Positions 45,378-54,079 of a DNA stretch of 64,000 nucleotides are shown here, in pieces; within the stretch, counting starts at the first letter, position 1, and each line of letters begins with the position of its first letter. The translations under genes and the position numbers were made by a program. The stretch covers positions 248,001-312,000 of the forward strand of contig NZ_JBDPZC010000006.1 of the NCBI RefSeq assembly GCF_039872765.1. The letters run 5' to 3'. Under the pieces are notes generated by a model. That model saw only the letters and a list, made by a program, of their open reading frames with translations, ran no database searches and was not told where the DNA came from. This stretch comes from Roseateles_B flavus. GTDB lineage: Bacteria > Pseudomonadota > Gammaproteobacteria > Burkholderiales > Burkholderiaceae_C.

Positions 45378-45880
45378 GCACTCAGACGCTGCCGCCTCTG
45401 GTGCCGGTCTTCCGTCCGTTCAATGGCGGCAAAGATGTGAGCCTCCCCCTGGTCTGGCCGGTTTCCGATCCTCTGCGTGCCCGCGCGCCAACCCACATCG
45501 ACCTGCTGCTCTCTTGGGGGAGCCTGGCAGTCACTCGATGGATGCAGACTGAGGTGCCCCCCTGAACCATCAGACCGTGCCTTTGCCCCCTTGCTCAGCA
45601 CGAAATCAACATTCAATACGCCGGCGTGCAGGGCAAGACCACTGAAGACCGACGCGCTTGCTGACGCCGGCTTCGACGTACTGCTCGATCAAACCCGCAA
45701 CGGAAGCAAGATCCCAAACGAGGCGCCTTGCCAGCAACGCGCGGACCGCCGCACGCTGTTACCACAGAAGCAGATCAAATCAAATAGCAATTCGTTTCAC
45801 GGACAACACCCACCGCATGGGGAGTGTCCGCATTTACCCAGCAGAGAAAATGAACTTTGCGCACACACTGGCAAACCAAC
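45378..45880. other. Intergenic accessory stretch, no supported gene
   Basis: These 503 bases hold several short overlapping frames, none with a ribosome site or recognisable product. The GC content falls markedly from about 45770 on, marking the left edge of a low-GC cargo unit. Confidence 0.45.
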
Positions 45881-46159
45881 ATGTATACATGCCCATCCTG
45901 CAATATCGGAAAAATCTCTGCTTTTAGCGCCCTGAAATCGTCGCCATCAGAAGTAATTACCTGCCCAGAATGCAAGGAAAAACTCGTAGCGGTTCAGCCG
46001 AACTTTATCCAAGTATTCTTGGTATACATGATTTTTTCGTTCATCATTTTTCACATTAGCCCAGGCTTTGCAATCGAGATTGCGTTACTCATCACAATGA
46101 TCATTGCAATGGCCGCAATAGTCATCAAGAAAACAACCCTTTGCATCGTAAAGAAATGA
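45881..46159 (+). CDS. Zinc-ribbon membrane protein of a low-GC cargo operon
   Basis: From ATG 45881 the 92-residue product has two CPxC pairs (Cys4/Cys7 and Cys28/Cys31) forming a zinc ribbon, then two membrane helices (about 43-59 and 63-82). A TTG 24 bases upstream is a weaker alternative start. Its stop overlaps the next start (ATGA), so the two proteins are made together. Base composition is far below that of neighbouring DNA, a sign of transfer. The position between accessory DNA and the prophage late genes is where P2-like phages carry non-essential cargo. I do not recognise the family. Confidence 0.68.
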   Translation: MYTCPSCNIGKISAFSALKSSPSEVITCPECKEKLVAVQPNFIQVFLVYMIFSFIIFHISPGFAIEIALLITMIIAMAAIVIKKTTLCIVKK

Positions 46160-46977
46160 AAAATATTATCAAAAATTGCATTGCCGTTCTTTTTTCATTT
46201 GCCTGCATACAAGGCATAGCCAGGGCCGAACAACCTCAACCCGCATTAGGCCTCGAACCGAAAGCAATTAGCAACATTCTGAAAAATTGCGGAGACATTC
46301 AATCTAGCGTCAATTTGAAGAATAAATATTCAATTAAGAACGACCATCTTGGACGTCCGGCGACAATTTCCACACCCAACGGCCTTGAGTACGTCATTCA
46401 ATATGCAACCGACAAAGATCAAGTTCCATCAGTCATCGTGGGAAATGGCGTCCACGAAGTAGTTGACAACCGCCCCCCGTCCCGTGAAAAGGTGGAAAAG
46501 TACTTAGCCGACCGGGTTCGCCTGTATCGCATGGTTAAGTCAATCTGTTCAACTGGAACTGCCGGACCAAATACTGACAAAACTGCCTCTCTCATCAATT
46601 CAGGATACGGCGGTGGAAGTTGGGACGAGGGCATTCCAGCCGAGTACTTCGATAGCGGCTTCTGGGAAGCAAGTTGGACATCTTCTTTCAATTCGGCTGC
46701 AGCGATCGCTGCTGGGCCCTTCCTCAACAATTCTCTAGATTGGGCAGCCCGGGAGGCCGAACGACGCGCAGCTTGCATGGGGTCTTGCAACAACGCGTGC
46801 GACACAATATCTGAAGGTGTTGCCGCATTGGGATGCAGCGCCGTTGGCTATGCACTGCTTGAATTTGGGTTTACCGCGAAAGAAGGGGTTCTGGTTTTGG
46901 GGGCCTGTGCAACTGGAACCTGGATCGGGAAAAACTGGTGCAAATTCAGAACATGCCCAGAGCAGTGTGGCGGGTAA
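46156..46977 (+). CDS. Secreted cysteine-rich protein of unknown function (cargo)
   Basis: The 273-residue protein begins with a signal peptide (MKNIIKNCIAVLFSF...ARAEQ) and should be exported. The middle includes TPNGLEYVIQYATDKDQVP. The C-terminal third has many cysteines (GSCNNACDTI, ALGCSAV, NWCKFRTCPEQCGG) and a Gly/Ala-rich stretch between them that could be a membrane-active or disulfide-stabilised segment. Start and coupling are fixed by the ATGA overlap with the zinc-ribbon gene. Low GC marks it as acquired. No family is recognised; a phage-encoded host-modifying or antagonism factor is conceivable. Confidence 0.72.
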   Translation: MKNIIKNCIAVLFSFACIQGIARAEQPQPALGLEPKAISNILKNCGDIQSSVNLKNKYSIKNDHLGRPATISTPNGLEYVIQYATDKDQVPSVIVGNGVHEVVDNRPPSREKVEKYLADRVRLYRMVKSICSTGTAGPNTDKTASLINSGYGGGSWDEGIPAEYFDSGFWEASWTSSFNSAAAIAAGPFLNNSLDWAAREAERRAACMGSCNNACDTISEGVAALGCSAVGYALLEFGFTAKEGVLVLGACATGTWIGKNWCKFRTCPEQCGG

Positions 46978-46992
46978 AAAGGTCACGACGCA

Positions 46993-47018
46993 AATAAAGG
47001 CCCACAGAATGCGGGCCT
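46993..47018 (-). terminator. Intrinsic terminator of the portal transcript
   Basis: On the minus strand AGGCCC and GGGCCT form a stem with a 9-base loop followed by TTATTT, 15 bases beyond the portal stop. It also separates the phage operon from the convergent cargo genes. Confidence 0.72.
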
Positions 47019-47032
47019 GATATTGAGCTAAT

Positions 47033-48094
47033 CTAGTCTGTGCTCCCTTCCCCATCGCTCTGCACAACATACGGCTCAAAGGTCACCACTTCCTCACCGA
47101 GCCAGTCGTTCAGCTCCGTCAGGCGCTGCTGCAGCGGCTTGATCTCGTTCGCGTTAAACACCGCCGCCGCCTTCGCCGCATCGCCAAAGCCGCCGGTATT
47201 GTTCGGGATGATGCCCATCAGCTGGGGCGGCACGCGGTGCGCGGCAAGCACGTCGTCGCGCGTCACGTTCTTGATGTTGAAGAACTCGTCGCGCGCGGCC
47301 ACCTCGCTGATGGGGATGACCTGCAGGCCGTCCTTCTTGCCGTTGGGCGCATACATGAACAGGTTGCGGAAGTTGCCCGGGCCCTTGCTGTCCTTCAGCG
47401 CCTGGCGCAGCGCCGTCACATCATTCTCGCTCTGGGCCGGGTCGGTCATGTAGAGGATGAAGCCGGCGTGGCTGCCATTCTGGTAGTACTTGCGCCGGAA
47501 CAGCGTGGCGCTCTCGTTCAGCCAGGCACTGTTGAGTGCGGCCATGTAGCCGGGCACACCGTAGATCTCCTGGTTCAGGTCGGGCTCGAACAGGTGGAAC
47601 ACGGAGCGGCGCGCGAAGGTGTGTTCCTGGCCGTCGCCGGGCACGAAGTAGTACTGGTCCAGGTCGGTGCCGCGCCGCGTGTACTTGGCCAGCGTCGGCT
47701 GCAGCTCCATGGCCGTGTGCAGGCGGTTGTCGCGCCGCTCCAGGTAGGCATTGCCGAAGGTCAAGAAGTCCAGCACCCAGCGGCCGAAGGCGGCGCGGCT
47801 GAGCAGGCGATGGGGCTTGAAGGTGCTCACCAACACATTGCGCTTAACTTGCATCGCGCTCGCGTGGTGGACGGCTGCGTGATACGAGCGAGCCAGGCCG
47901 TCGAGGCTCAAGGGCGGCTCGTACCACTTGCCCTGGACGGGGCATTCGAGCAGGTCCAGGATCTGGCGCTTGTCCATGACCGGCACCGGGTCACCGAAGG
48001 TGAAGGCCTCGACGCTCGGTCCCGGGACCTGCTGCACGAGCTGGCCCTGCGGGGCGGGAGCGGCCGTGCGCGGGCCGCGATTCTTTCGGGTCAT
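47033..48094 (-). CDS. Phage portal protein (P2 gpQ-like)
   Basis: The 353-residue product matches gpQ of P2 (344 residues): VMDKRQILDLLECPVQGKWY near the N-terminus, FLTFGNAYLERRDN, and HRVPPQLMGIIPNNTGGFGD towards the C-terminus. Twelve copies would form the portal ring at the capsid vertex through which DNA is packaged. Its start overlaps the stop of the terminase ATPase gene (ATGA), the P-Q order of P2. It is transcribed leftwards, away from the rest of the late genes. Confidence 0.95.
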   Translation of the reverse strand: MTRKNRGPRTAAPAPQGQLVQQVPGPSVEAFTFGDPVPVMDKRQILDLLECPVQGKWYEPPLSLDGLARSYHAAVHHASAMQVKRNVLVSTFKPHRLLSRAAFGRWVLDFLTFGNAYLERRDNRLHTAMELQPTLAKYTRRGTDLDQYYFVPGDGQEHTFARRSVFHLFEPDLNQEIYGVPGYMAALNSAWLNESATLFRRKYYQNGSHAGFILYMTDPAQSENDVTALRQALKDSKGPGNFRNLFMYAPNGKKDGLQVIPISEVAARDEFFNIKNVTRDDVLAAHRVPPQLMGIIPNNTGGFGDAAKAAAVFNANEIKPLQQRLTELNDWLGEEVVTFEPYVVQSDGEGSTD

Positions 48095-49854
48095 CCGTAG
48101 ATCTCCATGAAACCAGTGTTTGCCGCGGTCCTGCCCTCCAGCGGCTCATTTGCCATCGCGTGCATGCACGCCCAGGCCAGGTCGGCGTGGCTCAGCTCTT
48201 CAGAGCGCCCCGCCGCGAAAGTCACCTGACGGCCGCTGGCCGTCGTGGTCTTTTTGATCGCCATGAACGCGGCGGCCACATCGGTCCAGCCGGCGTCGAA
48301 CTCCAGGCGCCCATTGCGGATCACGTCCAGCGCCTTCAGCACGAGGCGCATCTTTGCCTCGACCGAGTACTGCACGCCGACGGCATCGGGCCGGAACTGC
48401 TTGACCAGCTGGTAGACGCCGGCGCCCAGGCCTGTGGTGTCCAGCTCGATGTAGGTCACCCGGTAGCGGTCGCAGACCTTCCTGATTTCCTCGGCCTGCT
48501 TGGCGAAATCCATGCCCTTGAACTGCAGCCGCTCGAGTATGCGGAACTTGCCGCCGGGCACCAGCGGCGGAGCCAGCACCACGAGGGCCGCACTGTCGCC
48601 GGTGCTGCTGGGGTCATAGCCGACCCACACCTCGCGATAGCCGAAGGGGCGGATCAGGAAGGGCTTGAAGTCGGTCCACAGCTCCCAGCTGTCCACCATG
48701 CAGGCCTGCATGAGGTGGAAGCCGAACACCGAGGCGCCATCGTCGATGAACTGGCAGTAGAAGAGCTGCTGCAGCTCCTCGGGCGAGTATTCGAGGCGCA
48801 GCTGGTCCAGGTCGAACAGGTCGCAGCCGCCGCGCAGCGCGTCCTCGATCGTCACGATCTGGCGCCACTGGCCATCCTCGCAGTGGCGGCCGGCCTGCAG
48901 GGCCGCATGGCTGATGTCGAGGCGGATGTGATCCTTCTTGGGCCGCCCACGGTTGAACAGCTCACCGCTCCAGAAGGGATAGGCCTCATGGCTCAGCGCT
49001 GACGGCGTGCTGAAGTAGGTCTGGCGCCAGCGCATCTGCGAGGCCATGCCCGACGCCACCTTGCGCAGCTCCTGGTACTTCGGAATCCAGAAGTACTCGT
49101 CGAGGTACAGATTGCCGTGGTAGCTCTGAGCGGTGCGGCTGTTGGTGCCCAGGAAGATCAGCTCGGCCGCGTTGGGCAGGATGATCTTCTCGCCGCGCAG
49201 CTCCACGTCAGCCGTGCTCTTGGCGAAGTCCTGGATATAGCTCTTGAACTGGTGGGCCTGGGCCTTCGACGCCGACAGGAAGATCTGATTGCGTCCGGTC
49301 TGCAAGGCGTCGACCAGGGCCTCGCGGGCGAAGTAGAAGGTCGCCCCGATTTGTCGCGACTTGAGCAGGTTGCGGATGCGCTCGACCAGGCCGGCGCGGT
49401 ACCAGTGCTTCTGGTACCCGAACAGGCCGTCCATGAAGGCGTCGACCAGGCGCTGCTGCTGCTCCTCGCTGATCGCATTGCGCTCCGGCGGCTTCTTGGG
49501 CCCGGCGTTGCGGTTCGCGATCTTGGGGTTCAGGTCGACCTCGCGGCCCGTCTCCTGGTACTTGCCGACGCGCGCCATGCGCTCGACCTGGCGGCCCAGC
49601 AGGTCGATCTCCTTGAAGTCCTTCCCCTCCTTGTTCTCCTTGAGCAGCAGCTGCTGCAGGCGCGTCTCGATGGTGCTGGCAATGCGCTCGGTCGGGTCGG
49701 ACTCGTCCCATTGGTCGCGGCGCTTCCAGCTGTGGATCGTGGCCGGCTTGAGATCCAGCTCTTCGGCAATGCGCGCGATGCGCCAGCCCTGCCAGTACAG
49801 GGCGCGGGCCCGGCGTCGCGGGTCGAGTTCAGAGGGAGAGGGGACCGAATTCAT
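48091..49854 (-). CDS. Terminase large subunit (P2 gpP-like)
   Basis: From ATG 49854 the protein is 587 residues (P2 gpP 590). An N-terminal helix-turn-helix (ARALYWQGWRIARIAEELDL) precedes the packaging ATPase, with the atypical P-loop region KSRQIGATFYFAREA and the acidic box YLDEYFWI. The C-terminal nuclease has WVGYDPSSTGDSAAL with its metal-binding aspartates. It cuts the concatemer at cos and pumps DNA through the portal. The start lies 46 bases from a GTTGTG/CACAAC dyad, with hardly any ribosome site, so the message may be nearly leaderless. The frame extension to 50016 is a shadow. Confidence 0.95.
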   Translation of the reverse strand: MNSVPSPSELDPRRRARALYWQGWRIARIAEELDLKPATIHSWKRRDQWDESDPTERIASTIETRLQQLLLKENKEGKDFKEIDLLGRQVERMARVGKYQETGREVDLNPKIANRNAGPKKPPERNAISEEQQQRLVDAFMDGLFGYQKHWYRAGLVERIRNLLKSRQIGATFYFAREALVDALQTGRNQIFLSASKAQAHQFKSYIQDFAKSTADVELRGEKIILPNAAELIFLGTNSRTAQSYHGNLYLDEYFWIPKYQELRKVASGMASQMRWRQTYFSTPSALSHEAYPFWSGELFNRGRPKKDHIRLDISHAALQAGRHCEDGQWRQIVTIEDALRGGCDLFDLDQLRLEYSPEELQQLFYCQFIDDGASVFGFHLMQACMVDSWELWTDFKPFLIRPFGYREVWVGYDPSSTGDSAALVVLAPPLVPGGKFRILERLQFKGMDFAKQAEEIRKVCDRYRVTYIELDTTGLGAGVYQLVKQFRPDAVGVQYSVEAKMRLVLKALDVIRNGRLEFDAGWTDVAAAFMAIKKTTTASGRQVTFAAGRSEELSHADLAWACMHAMANEPLEGRTAANTGFMEIYG

Positions 49855-49900
49855 CGGCGCGATGGTGCGGACCAACCCTCGCCCGCGTCTGCACGCGCCT

Positions 49901-49923
49901 GTTGTGGAGCCGGCGCCCACAAC
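49901..49923. promoter_or_regulatory. Putative late-activator (Ogr-type) dyad between P and O
   Basis: GTTGTG (49901-49906) and CACAAC (49918-49923) are separated by 11 bases in the divergent region between the terminase and scaffold genes. P2-like phages use a TGT/ACA dyad about 55 bases upstream of late transcription starts, bound by zinc-finger activators of the Ogr family. The identical arrangement recurs at 56638-56660. Confidence 0.7.
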
Positions 49924-50018
49924 GGCACGCGGTTGCCCTGCACCGCAGCGCGCCGCGACTATCCGCCGAGTCCCAGTACCACCACGCGAAAGCCCATCAC
50001 CGAGACGCAAAGGCACCC

Positions 50019-50846
50019 ATGGCAGGAAAGAGCAAATTTTTCGTCGTCGCCACCGAAGGCGGCACCACCGACGGCCGCACCATCTCTCGCGGCTGGATCG
50101 AGCAGATGGCCCGCACCTACAGCCCGAAGACCTACGGCGCGCGGGTGAACATGGAGCACTACCGCGGCATCCTCCCTGACGGCCCCTTCAAGGCCTACGG
50201 CGACGTGCTGGCTGTGAAGACCCAGGAGAACGACGGCGGCAAGCTGCAGCTGCTGGCGCAGATCGACCCGACCGCCGACCTGATCGAGCTGAACAAGAAG
50301 CGTCAGAAGGTCTACACCAGCATCGAGATCAACCCGAACTTCGCCGAGTCCGGCGAGGCCTACCTGGTCGGCATCGCGGTCACCGACAGCCCCGCGAGCC
50401 TGGGCACCGAGATGCTGCAGTTCGCCTCGAAGGCCCAGGTCAATCCCTTCGAGGCTCGCAAGGCCGACAAGGGCAACGTCATCACCGAGGCCCTCGCCTT
50501 CTCGCTGGAGCTGGAAGAGCCCGAGGCCAAGCCCACCGACAACGGCACCTCCCTGCTGTCCAAGGTCCGCGAGCTGCTGTCCGGCAAGGCCAAGGGCGAC
50601 GAGCAGCGCGCCGGCGACCAGAACGCTGCGATCGAGGCTTTGGCCACCGCCCAGCGTGACCACATGGACGCCACGAAGGCGGCGATCACCAAGCTGACCG
50701 AAGCCGTCGAGCAGCTGTCTAAGGATCGCAAGGCCGACAGCAGCGAGCTGACCAAGCTCACCGAGCAGCTGAGCAAGGCCCCGAATGGCCAACCGCCCCG
50801 CCCGCCGGCCGCCGGCGGCAATGGCCAGGGCCTGACCGACTGCTGA
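50019..50846 (+). CDS. Capsid scaffolding protein/protease (P2 gpO-like)
   Basis: The 275-residue protein opens with KSKFFVVATEGGTTDGRTI and contains NMEHYRGILPDGPFKAYGDV, matching the serine-protease half of gpO. The C-terminal half (about 165-250) is a helical scaffold, and a Pro/Gly-rich tail follows. It guides assembly of procapsids and cleaves itself and the portal and capsid proteins. First gene of the rightward head operon, 96 bases after the putative activator site. Confidence 0.95.
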   Translation: MAGKSKFFVVATEGGTTDGRTISRGWIEQMARTYSPKTYGARVNMEHYRGILPDGPFKAYGDVLAVKTQENDGGKLQLLAQIDPTADLIELNKKRQKVYTSIEINPNFAESGEAYLVGIAVTDSPASLGTEMLQFASKAQVNPFEARKADKGNVITEALAFSLELEEPEAKPTDNGTSLLSKVRELLSGKAKGDEQRAGDQNAAIEALATAQRDHMDATKAAITKLTEAVEQLSKDRKADSSELTKLTEQLSKAPNGQPPRPPAAGGNGQGLTDC

Positions 50847-50884
50847 ACCCAACGCACCACCACACCAAGAGGAACCCCGCCTAA

Positions 50885-51901
50885 ATGCAGAACTCCACCC
50901 GCATCGCGCTGGCCGCCTACGTCAGCCAGCTCGCCACCCTGAACGGTGTCTCTGAGGCTGCTGTCGGCTCGAAGTTCACCGTCACGCCCAGCGTGCAGCA
51001 GAAGCTCGAAAGCCGCATCCAGGAATCGAGTGCCTTCCTGAAGTCGATCAACATCGTCCCTGTCGACGAGCAGGCTGGCGAGACGCTGGGCCTGATGGTC
51101 ACCGGCCCGGTCGCCGGCACGCAGGACACCGACGCCGGCGAACGCCAGCCTCGCGACATCAGCGGCCTCGACTCGAAGGGCTATCGCTGCGAGCAGATCA
51201 ACTACGACACGTTCATCAAGTACCAGAAGCTGGACGCCTGGGCCAAGTTCCCGGACTTCCAGGCACGCCTGCGCGACCTGATCATTCAGCGCATCGCCCT
51301 GGATCGCATGATGATCGGCTTCAACGGCACGAGCCGCGCCGCCACCAGCAACCGCGCGGCCAACCCGCTGCTGCAGGACGTGGCCAAGGGCTGGCTGCAG
51401 AAGATCCGCGAGCAGGCCCCCGAGCGTCACCTGAAGGAAATCGCCCCCGGCTCCAACAAGGTCAAGATCGGTGCCACCGGCGACTACAAGACGCTGGACG
51501 CGCTGGTCTATGACGCGGTGAATGACCTGATCGACCCGTGGTATCGCGAGGACACCCAGCTCGTGGCCCTCACCGGCCGCCAGCTGATGGCCGACAAGTA
51601 CTTCCCGCTGGTCAACACCATCCAGGCGCCGACCGAGCAGATCGCCGCGAACGATCTGATCACGTCGCAGAAGCGCGTCGGCAACCTGCCGGCCGTGCAG
51701 GTGCCCTTCTTCCCGCCCAAGGCCATCCTGGTGACCAAGCTCAGCAACCTGAGCGTGTACTACCAGAACGGCACCCAGCGCCGCAGCGTGATCGACAACC
51801 CGCGCCGCGACCGCATCGAGACCTTCCAGTCTTCGAACGACGACTTCGTGATGGAAGACATGGGCTGCTGCGCCTTCATCGAAAACATCGAACTGGTGTG
51901 A
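50885..51901 (+). CDS. Major capsid protein (P2 gpN-like)
   Basis: The 338-residue protein matches the gpN family (P2 357): MQNSTRIALAAYVSQLATLN at the start, FLKSINIVPVDEQAGETLG, and DRMMIGFNGTSRA in the middle. It forms the icosahedral shell. AGGAACCCC-type ribosome site before ATG. The terminase small subunit gene follows after two bases. Confidence 0.95.
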   Translation: MQNSTRIALAAYVSQLATLNGVSEAAVGSKFTVTPSVQQKLESRIQESSAFLKSINIVPVDEQAGETLGLMVTGPVAGTQDTDAGERQPRDISGLDSKGYRCEQINYDTFIKYQKLDAWAKFPDFQARLRDLIIQRIALDRMMIGFNGTSRAATSNRAANPLLQDVAKGWLQKIREQAPERHLKEIAPGSNKVKIGATGDYKTLDALVYDAVNDLIDPWYREDTQLVALTGRQLMADKYFPLVNTIQAPTEQIAANDLITSQKRVGNLPAVQVPFFPPKAILVTKLSNLSVYYQNGTQRRSVIDNPRRDRIETFQSSNDDFVMEDMGCCAFIENIELV

Positions 51902-51903
51902 CG

Positions 51904-52581
51904 ATGACGCCCGCACGACGCCACTTCCTGAGGGTGACCTCGGAGCGTGCCGCCACGGCGGCCGCCGCCGAGGTGCCGATGACGCACGCCGAGGCCACGG
52001 CGCAAGAGCTGATGCTGGCCAAGCTCGCCGAGGACCGGCGCCGCCTGAAGCAGGTCCAGTCCATAGAGCGCAAGGCCGAGGTCAAGCGCGAGGTGCTGGC
52101 CGACTACGTGCCCTACGTGGACGGTGTCCTCGCGGCCAACACCGGCCGTCCTGACGACGTGCTGATGACGGTCATGGTCTGGCGGATCGACGCGGGCGAC
52201 TCCAAGGGCGCGCTCGAGATCGCCGCCTACGCGATCGAACATGAGCTGCCCCTGCCCGACCAGTACCAGCGCACCACGGCCACGCTGATCGCCGAGGAGT
52301 TCAGCGACGCGGCCAAGCGCGCTCGCGACGGCGGCGCCACCAGCGACGTGAGCGTGCTGCGCCAGGTCGAGCTGCTGACGGCCAAGGCCGACATGCCCGA
52401 CGAGGTCCGCGCCAAGCTCTGCAAGGAGCTGGGCCTGGGCCTGGCCGGCGTGGACCGCCAGACGGCCCTCGACTACCTGCGCCGCGCCATGCAGCTGCAC
52501 GACAAGGTCGGCGTCAAGAAGGACATCGAGCGCCTCGAGCGAGAGGCCAAGCACGCGGCGGCCACTTCCTCCAAGGAGTGA
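51904..52581 (+). CDS. Terminase small subunit (P2 gpM-like)
   Basis: The 225-residue protein corresponds to gpM (P2 247), which recognises cos and works with gpP. An Ala-rich N-terminus is followed by the helical region QELMLAKLAEDRRRLKQVQS, the family motif VMVWRIDAGDSKGALEIA and HELPLPDQYQRT. The gene begins two bases after the capsid stop. The 97 bases up to the next gene are non-coding. Confidence 0.92.
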   Translation: MTPARRHFLRVTSERAATAAAAEVPMTHAEATAQELMLAKLAEDRRRLKQVQSIERKAEVKREVLADYVPYVDGVLAANTGRPDDVLMTVMVWRIDAGDSKGALEIAAYAIEHELPLPDQYQRTTATLIAEEFSDAAKRARDGGATSDVSVLRQVELLTAKADMPDEVRAKLCKELGLGLAGVDRQTALDYLRRAMQLHDKVGVKKDIERLEREAKHAAATSSKE

Positions 52582-52678
52582 CCGCCCCCCGGGCGTACCC
52601 CGCAGCTGAGGCAGGGGGCGGAGACAGGACCGCAAGGCCCGCATCAATGCCCCCTCCACCTCTTACGGAGCAACGAAT

Positions 52679-53170
52679 TTGACAGGGCTCATTGCCATTG
52701 AAACCCCCGTGGGCAGCGGCGCCGACCCGCTGCCGCCCGAGCTGGGCCAGCTCGGGAGCCTGCCCTTCTGGCCGGTCATCGACATGGCAGATCTGCGGGC
52801 TGCGGCCCGGCTGGACTCGACCGTCTCACCTGCGCGCCTGGTGCATGCCGCCCAGATGGCCGTGCTGTGGGTGAACCGTGAGCTGTCCGCCTGGCGGCAG
52901 CAGCAGCTGGCCCAGGGCATCGAGCGCCTGGCCGACGTGCCCGGTGACCTGGTCGGCGGCGACACCGAGCGCGTGCTGCTGTACCGCCGTGCCGTCTATG
53001 CCGAAACCGAGGCCAATGCCCGCGAGCGCTACCGCAGTCTGGACACCACGGGCAAGGGCCAGTCCGCCGCCGAGCGTGAGGAGCAGCCCATCGACGATCT
53101 GCGACGCGATGCCCGCTGGGCCATCCGGGACTTCCTCGGTCAGGCCCGCTCCACGGTCGAGCTCATCTGA
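52679..53170 (+). CDS. Head completion/stabilisation protein (P2 gpL-like)
   Basis: The 163-residue protein begins at TTG, supported by CGGAG eight bases upstream and by the gpL length (169). FWPVIDMADLRAAARLDSTV and the C-terminal DDLRRDARWAIRDFLG are typical. It joins filled heads to the connector. The stop overlaps the start of gene X (TGATG). Confidence 0.92.
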   Translation: MTGLIAIETPVGSGADPLPPELGQLGSLPFWPVIDMADLRAAARLDSTVSPARLVHAAQMAVLWVNRELSAWRQQQLAQGIERLADVPGDLVGGDTERVLLYRRAVYAETEANARERYRSLDTTGKGQSAAEREEQPIDDLRRDARWAIRDFLGQARSTVELI

Positions 53171-53376
53171 TGCGTGTCGTTCATGCCCAGCAGCAGGACT
53201 CGATCGACTCGATCGCCTGGCGCTACTACGAGCGCAGCTCCGGTGTGGTCGAGGCCATCGTCAAGGCCAACCCCGAGCTGGTCGCCTTCGGCGCCTTCCT
53301 GCCCCAGGGCACGCCCGTGAAGCTCCCCGACCTTCCTTCCTCTTCGATCAAACCAACCGTCCAACTCTGGAATTGA
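53170..53376 (+). CDS. Tail protein X (P2 gpX-like, LysM fold)
   Basis: The 68-residue protein has a LysM-like core (QQDSIDSIAWRYYERSSGVV, then NPELVAFGAFLPQGTPVKLP) and the exact size of P2 gpX (67). It is needed for tail assembly. It overlaps gpL by one base. Confidence 0.92.
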   Translation: MRVVHAQQQDSIDSIAWRYYERSSGVVEAIVKANPELVAFGAFLPQGTPVKLPDLPSSSIKPTVQLWN

Positions 53377-53379
53377 CCC

Positions 53380-53763
53380 ATGGCTGAACCCGTATCGAGC
53401 AGCACCGCGACGGCAACCCTTGCCGGCGTGGCCCTGCTCTCCGTCCTGCCCGGCGTCGATGCCGCGCGCGTGCTCGGCGCCTTCGCTGGCGCCGTCGTCT
53501 TCGTGCTGGCCTCGCAAGACCTGGGCCTGCTGCGCAAGGCGGCCTTCTTCCTGGTGGCCTTCATCGGTGGCCTGCTCGGCGCCGAGCTGGCCGCCGGCCT
53601 GGTGAGCAGCATCTTGCCCAGCCGCCTCGAGGTCAGCTCGGGCGTGGGCGCTCTGCTGGCGGCGGCCCTCGTGGTGAAGCTGCTGCTGGGCCTCATCGAC
53701 AAGCTGACCGTCGGCGCGCTCACCGGTCTGCTGCGCATTGGAGGCCGCCGTGAACCTGATTGA
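53380..53763 (+). CDS. Putative holin, first membrane protein of the lysis cassette
   Basis: The 127-residue protein has three to four hydrophobic segments (about 12-30, 34-50, 52-74, 85-105) and no other domain. Its position between gene X and the endolysin is that of the holin-type proteins of P2-like Burkholderiales phages. It would set lysis timing together with the next protein. Which of the two is holin and which antiholin cannot be told. Confidence 0.8.
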   Translation: MAEPVSSSTATATLAGVALLSVLPGVDAARVLGAFAGAVVFVLASQDLGLLRKAAFFLVAFIGGLLGAELAAGLVSSILPSRLEVSSGVGALLAAALVVKLLLGLIDKLTVGALTGLLRIGGRREPD

Positions 53764-54079
53764 CGTCCTCGCCATCATGGACGCGCTGCTGTGCGGGCTG
53801 ATCGCGGCGCGCCTGCTGATGTTCAACCGCGCCGGCGCCACCCACCGCCCGCTGGTGTCCCTGCTCGCCTACTTCGTGATCGTCGCCGCGGGCGCCGTGC
53901 CCGTGCTGACGCTGTTCGGCGCAGCGCCCTGCCCCGGCTGGCACCGGGTGCTGCCGGACGCTGTGCTGTGCCTGGCCGTGTTCGCGGTGCGCGGCAACCT
54001 GATGGAGCTGTTCCGCTCCACCTCGGGCGACGGCCGCGTCGCCGACTTCCTGCGCCGCGGAGGTAGCTCCCAATGCTGA
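53750..54079 (+). CDS. Phage holin family protein
   Basis: The GTG at 53750 is preceded by GGAGG five bases upstream and overlaps the previous gene by 14 bases, giving 109 residues. Three membrane helices (about 5-22, 35-55, 65-85) and a charged, cytosolic C-terminus (MELFRSTSGDGRVADF) fit the phage holin 3 type. It overlaps the endolysin gene by 7 bases. It would permit release of the signal-less endolysin. Confidence 0.85.
   Translation: MNLIDVLAIMDALLCGLIAARLLMFNRAGATHRPLVSLLAYFVIVAAGAVPVLTLFGAAPCPGWHRVLPDAVLCLAVFAVRGNLMELFRSTSGDGRVADFLRRGGSSQC

Noticed and set aside
45477..45935. 152-codon plus-strand frame
   Set aside because: Crosses the low-GC boundary and overlaps the better-supported zinc-ribbon gene; composition is not protein-like.
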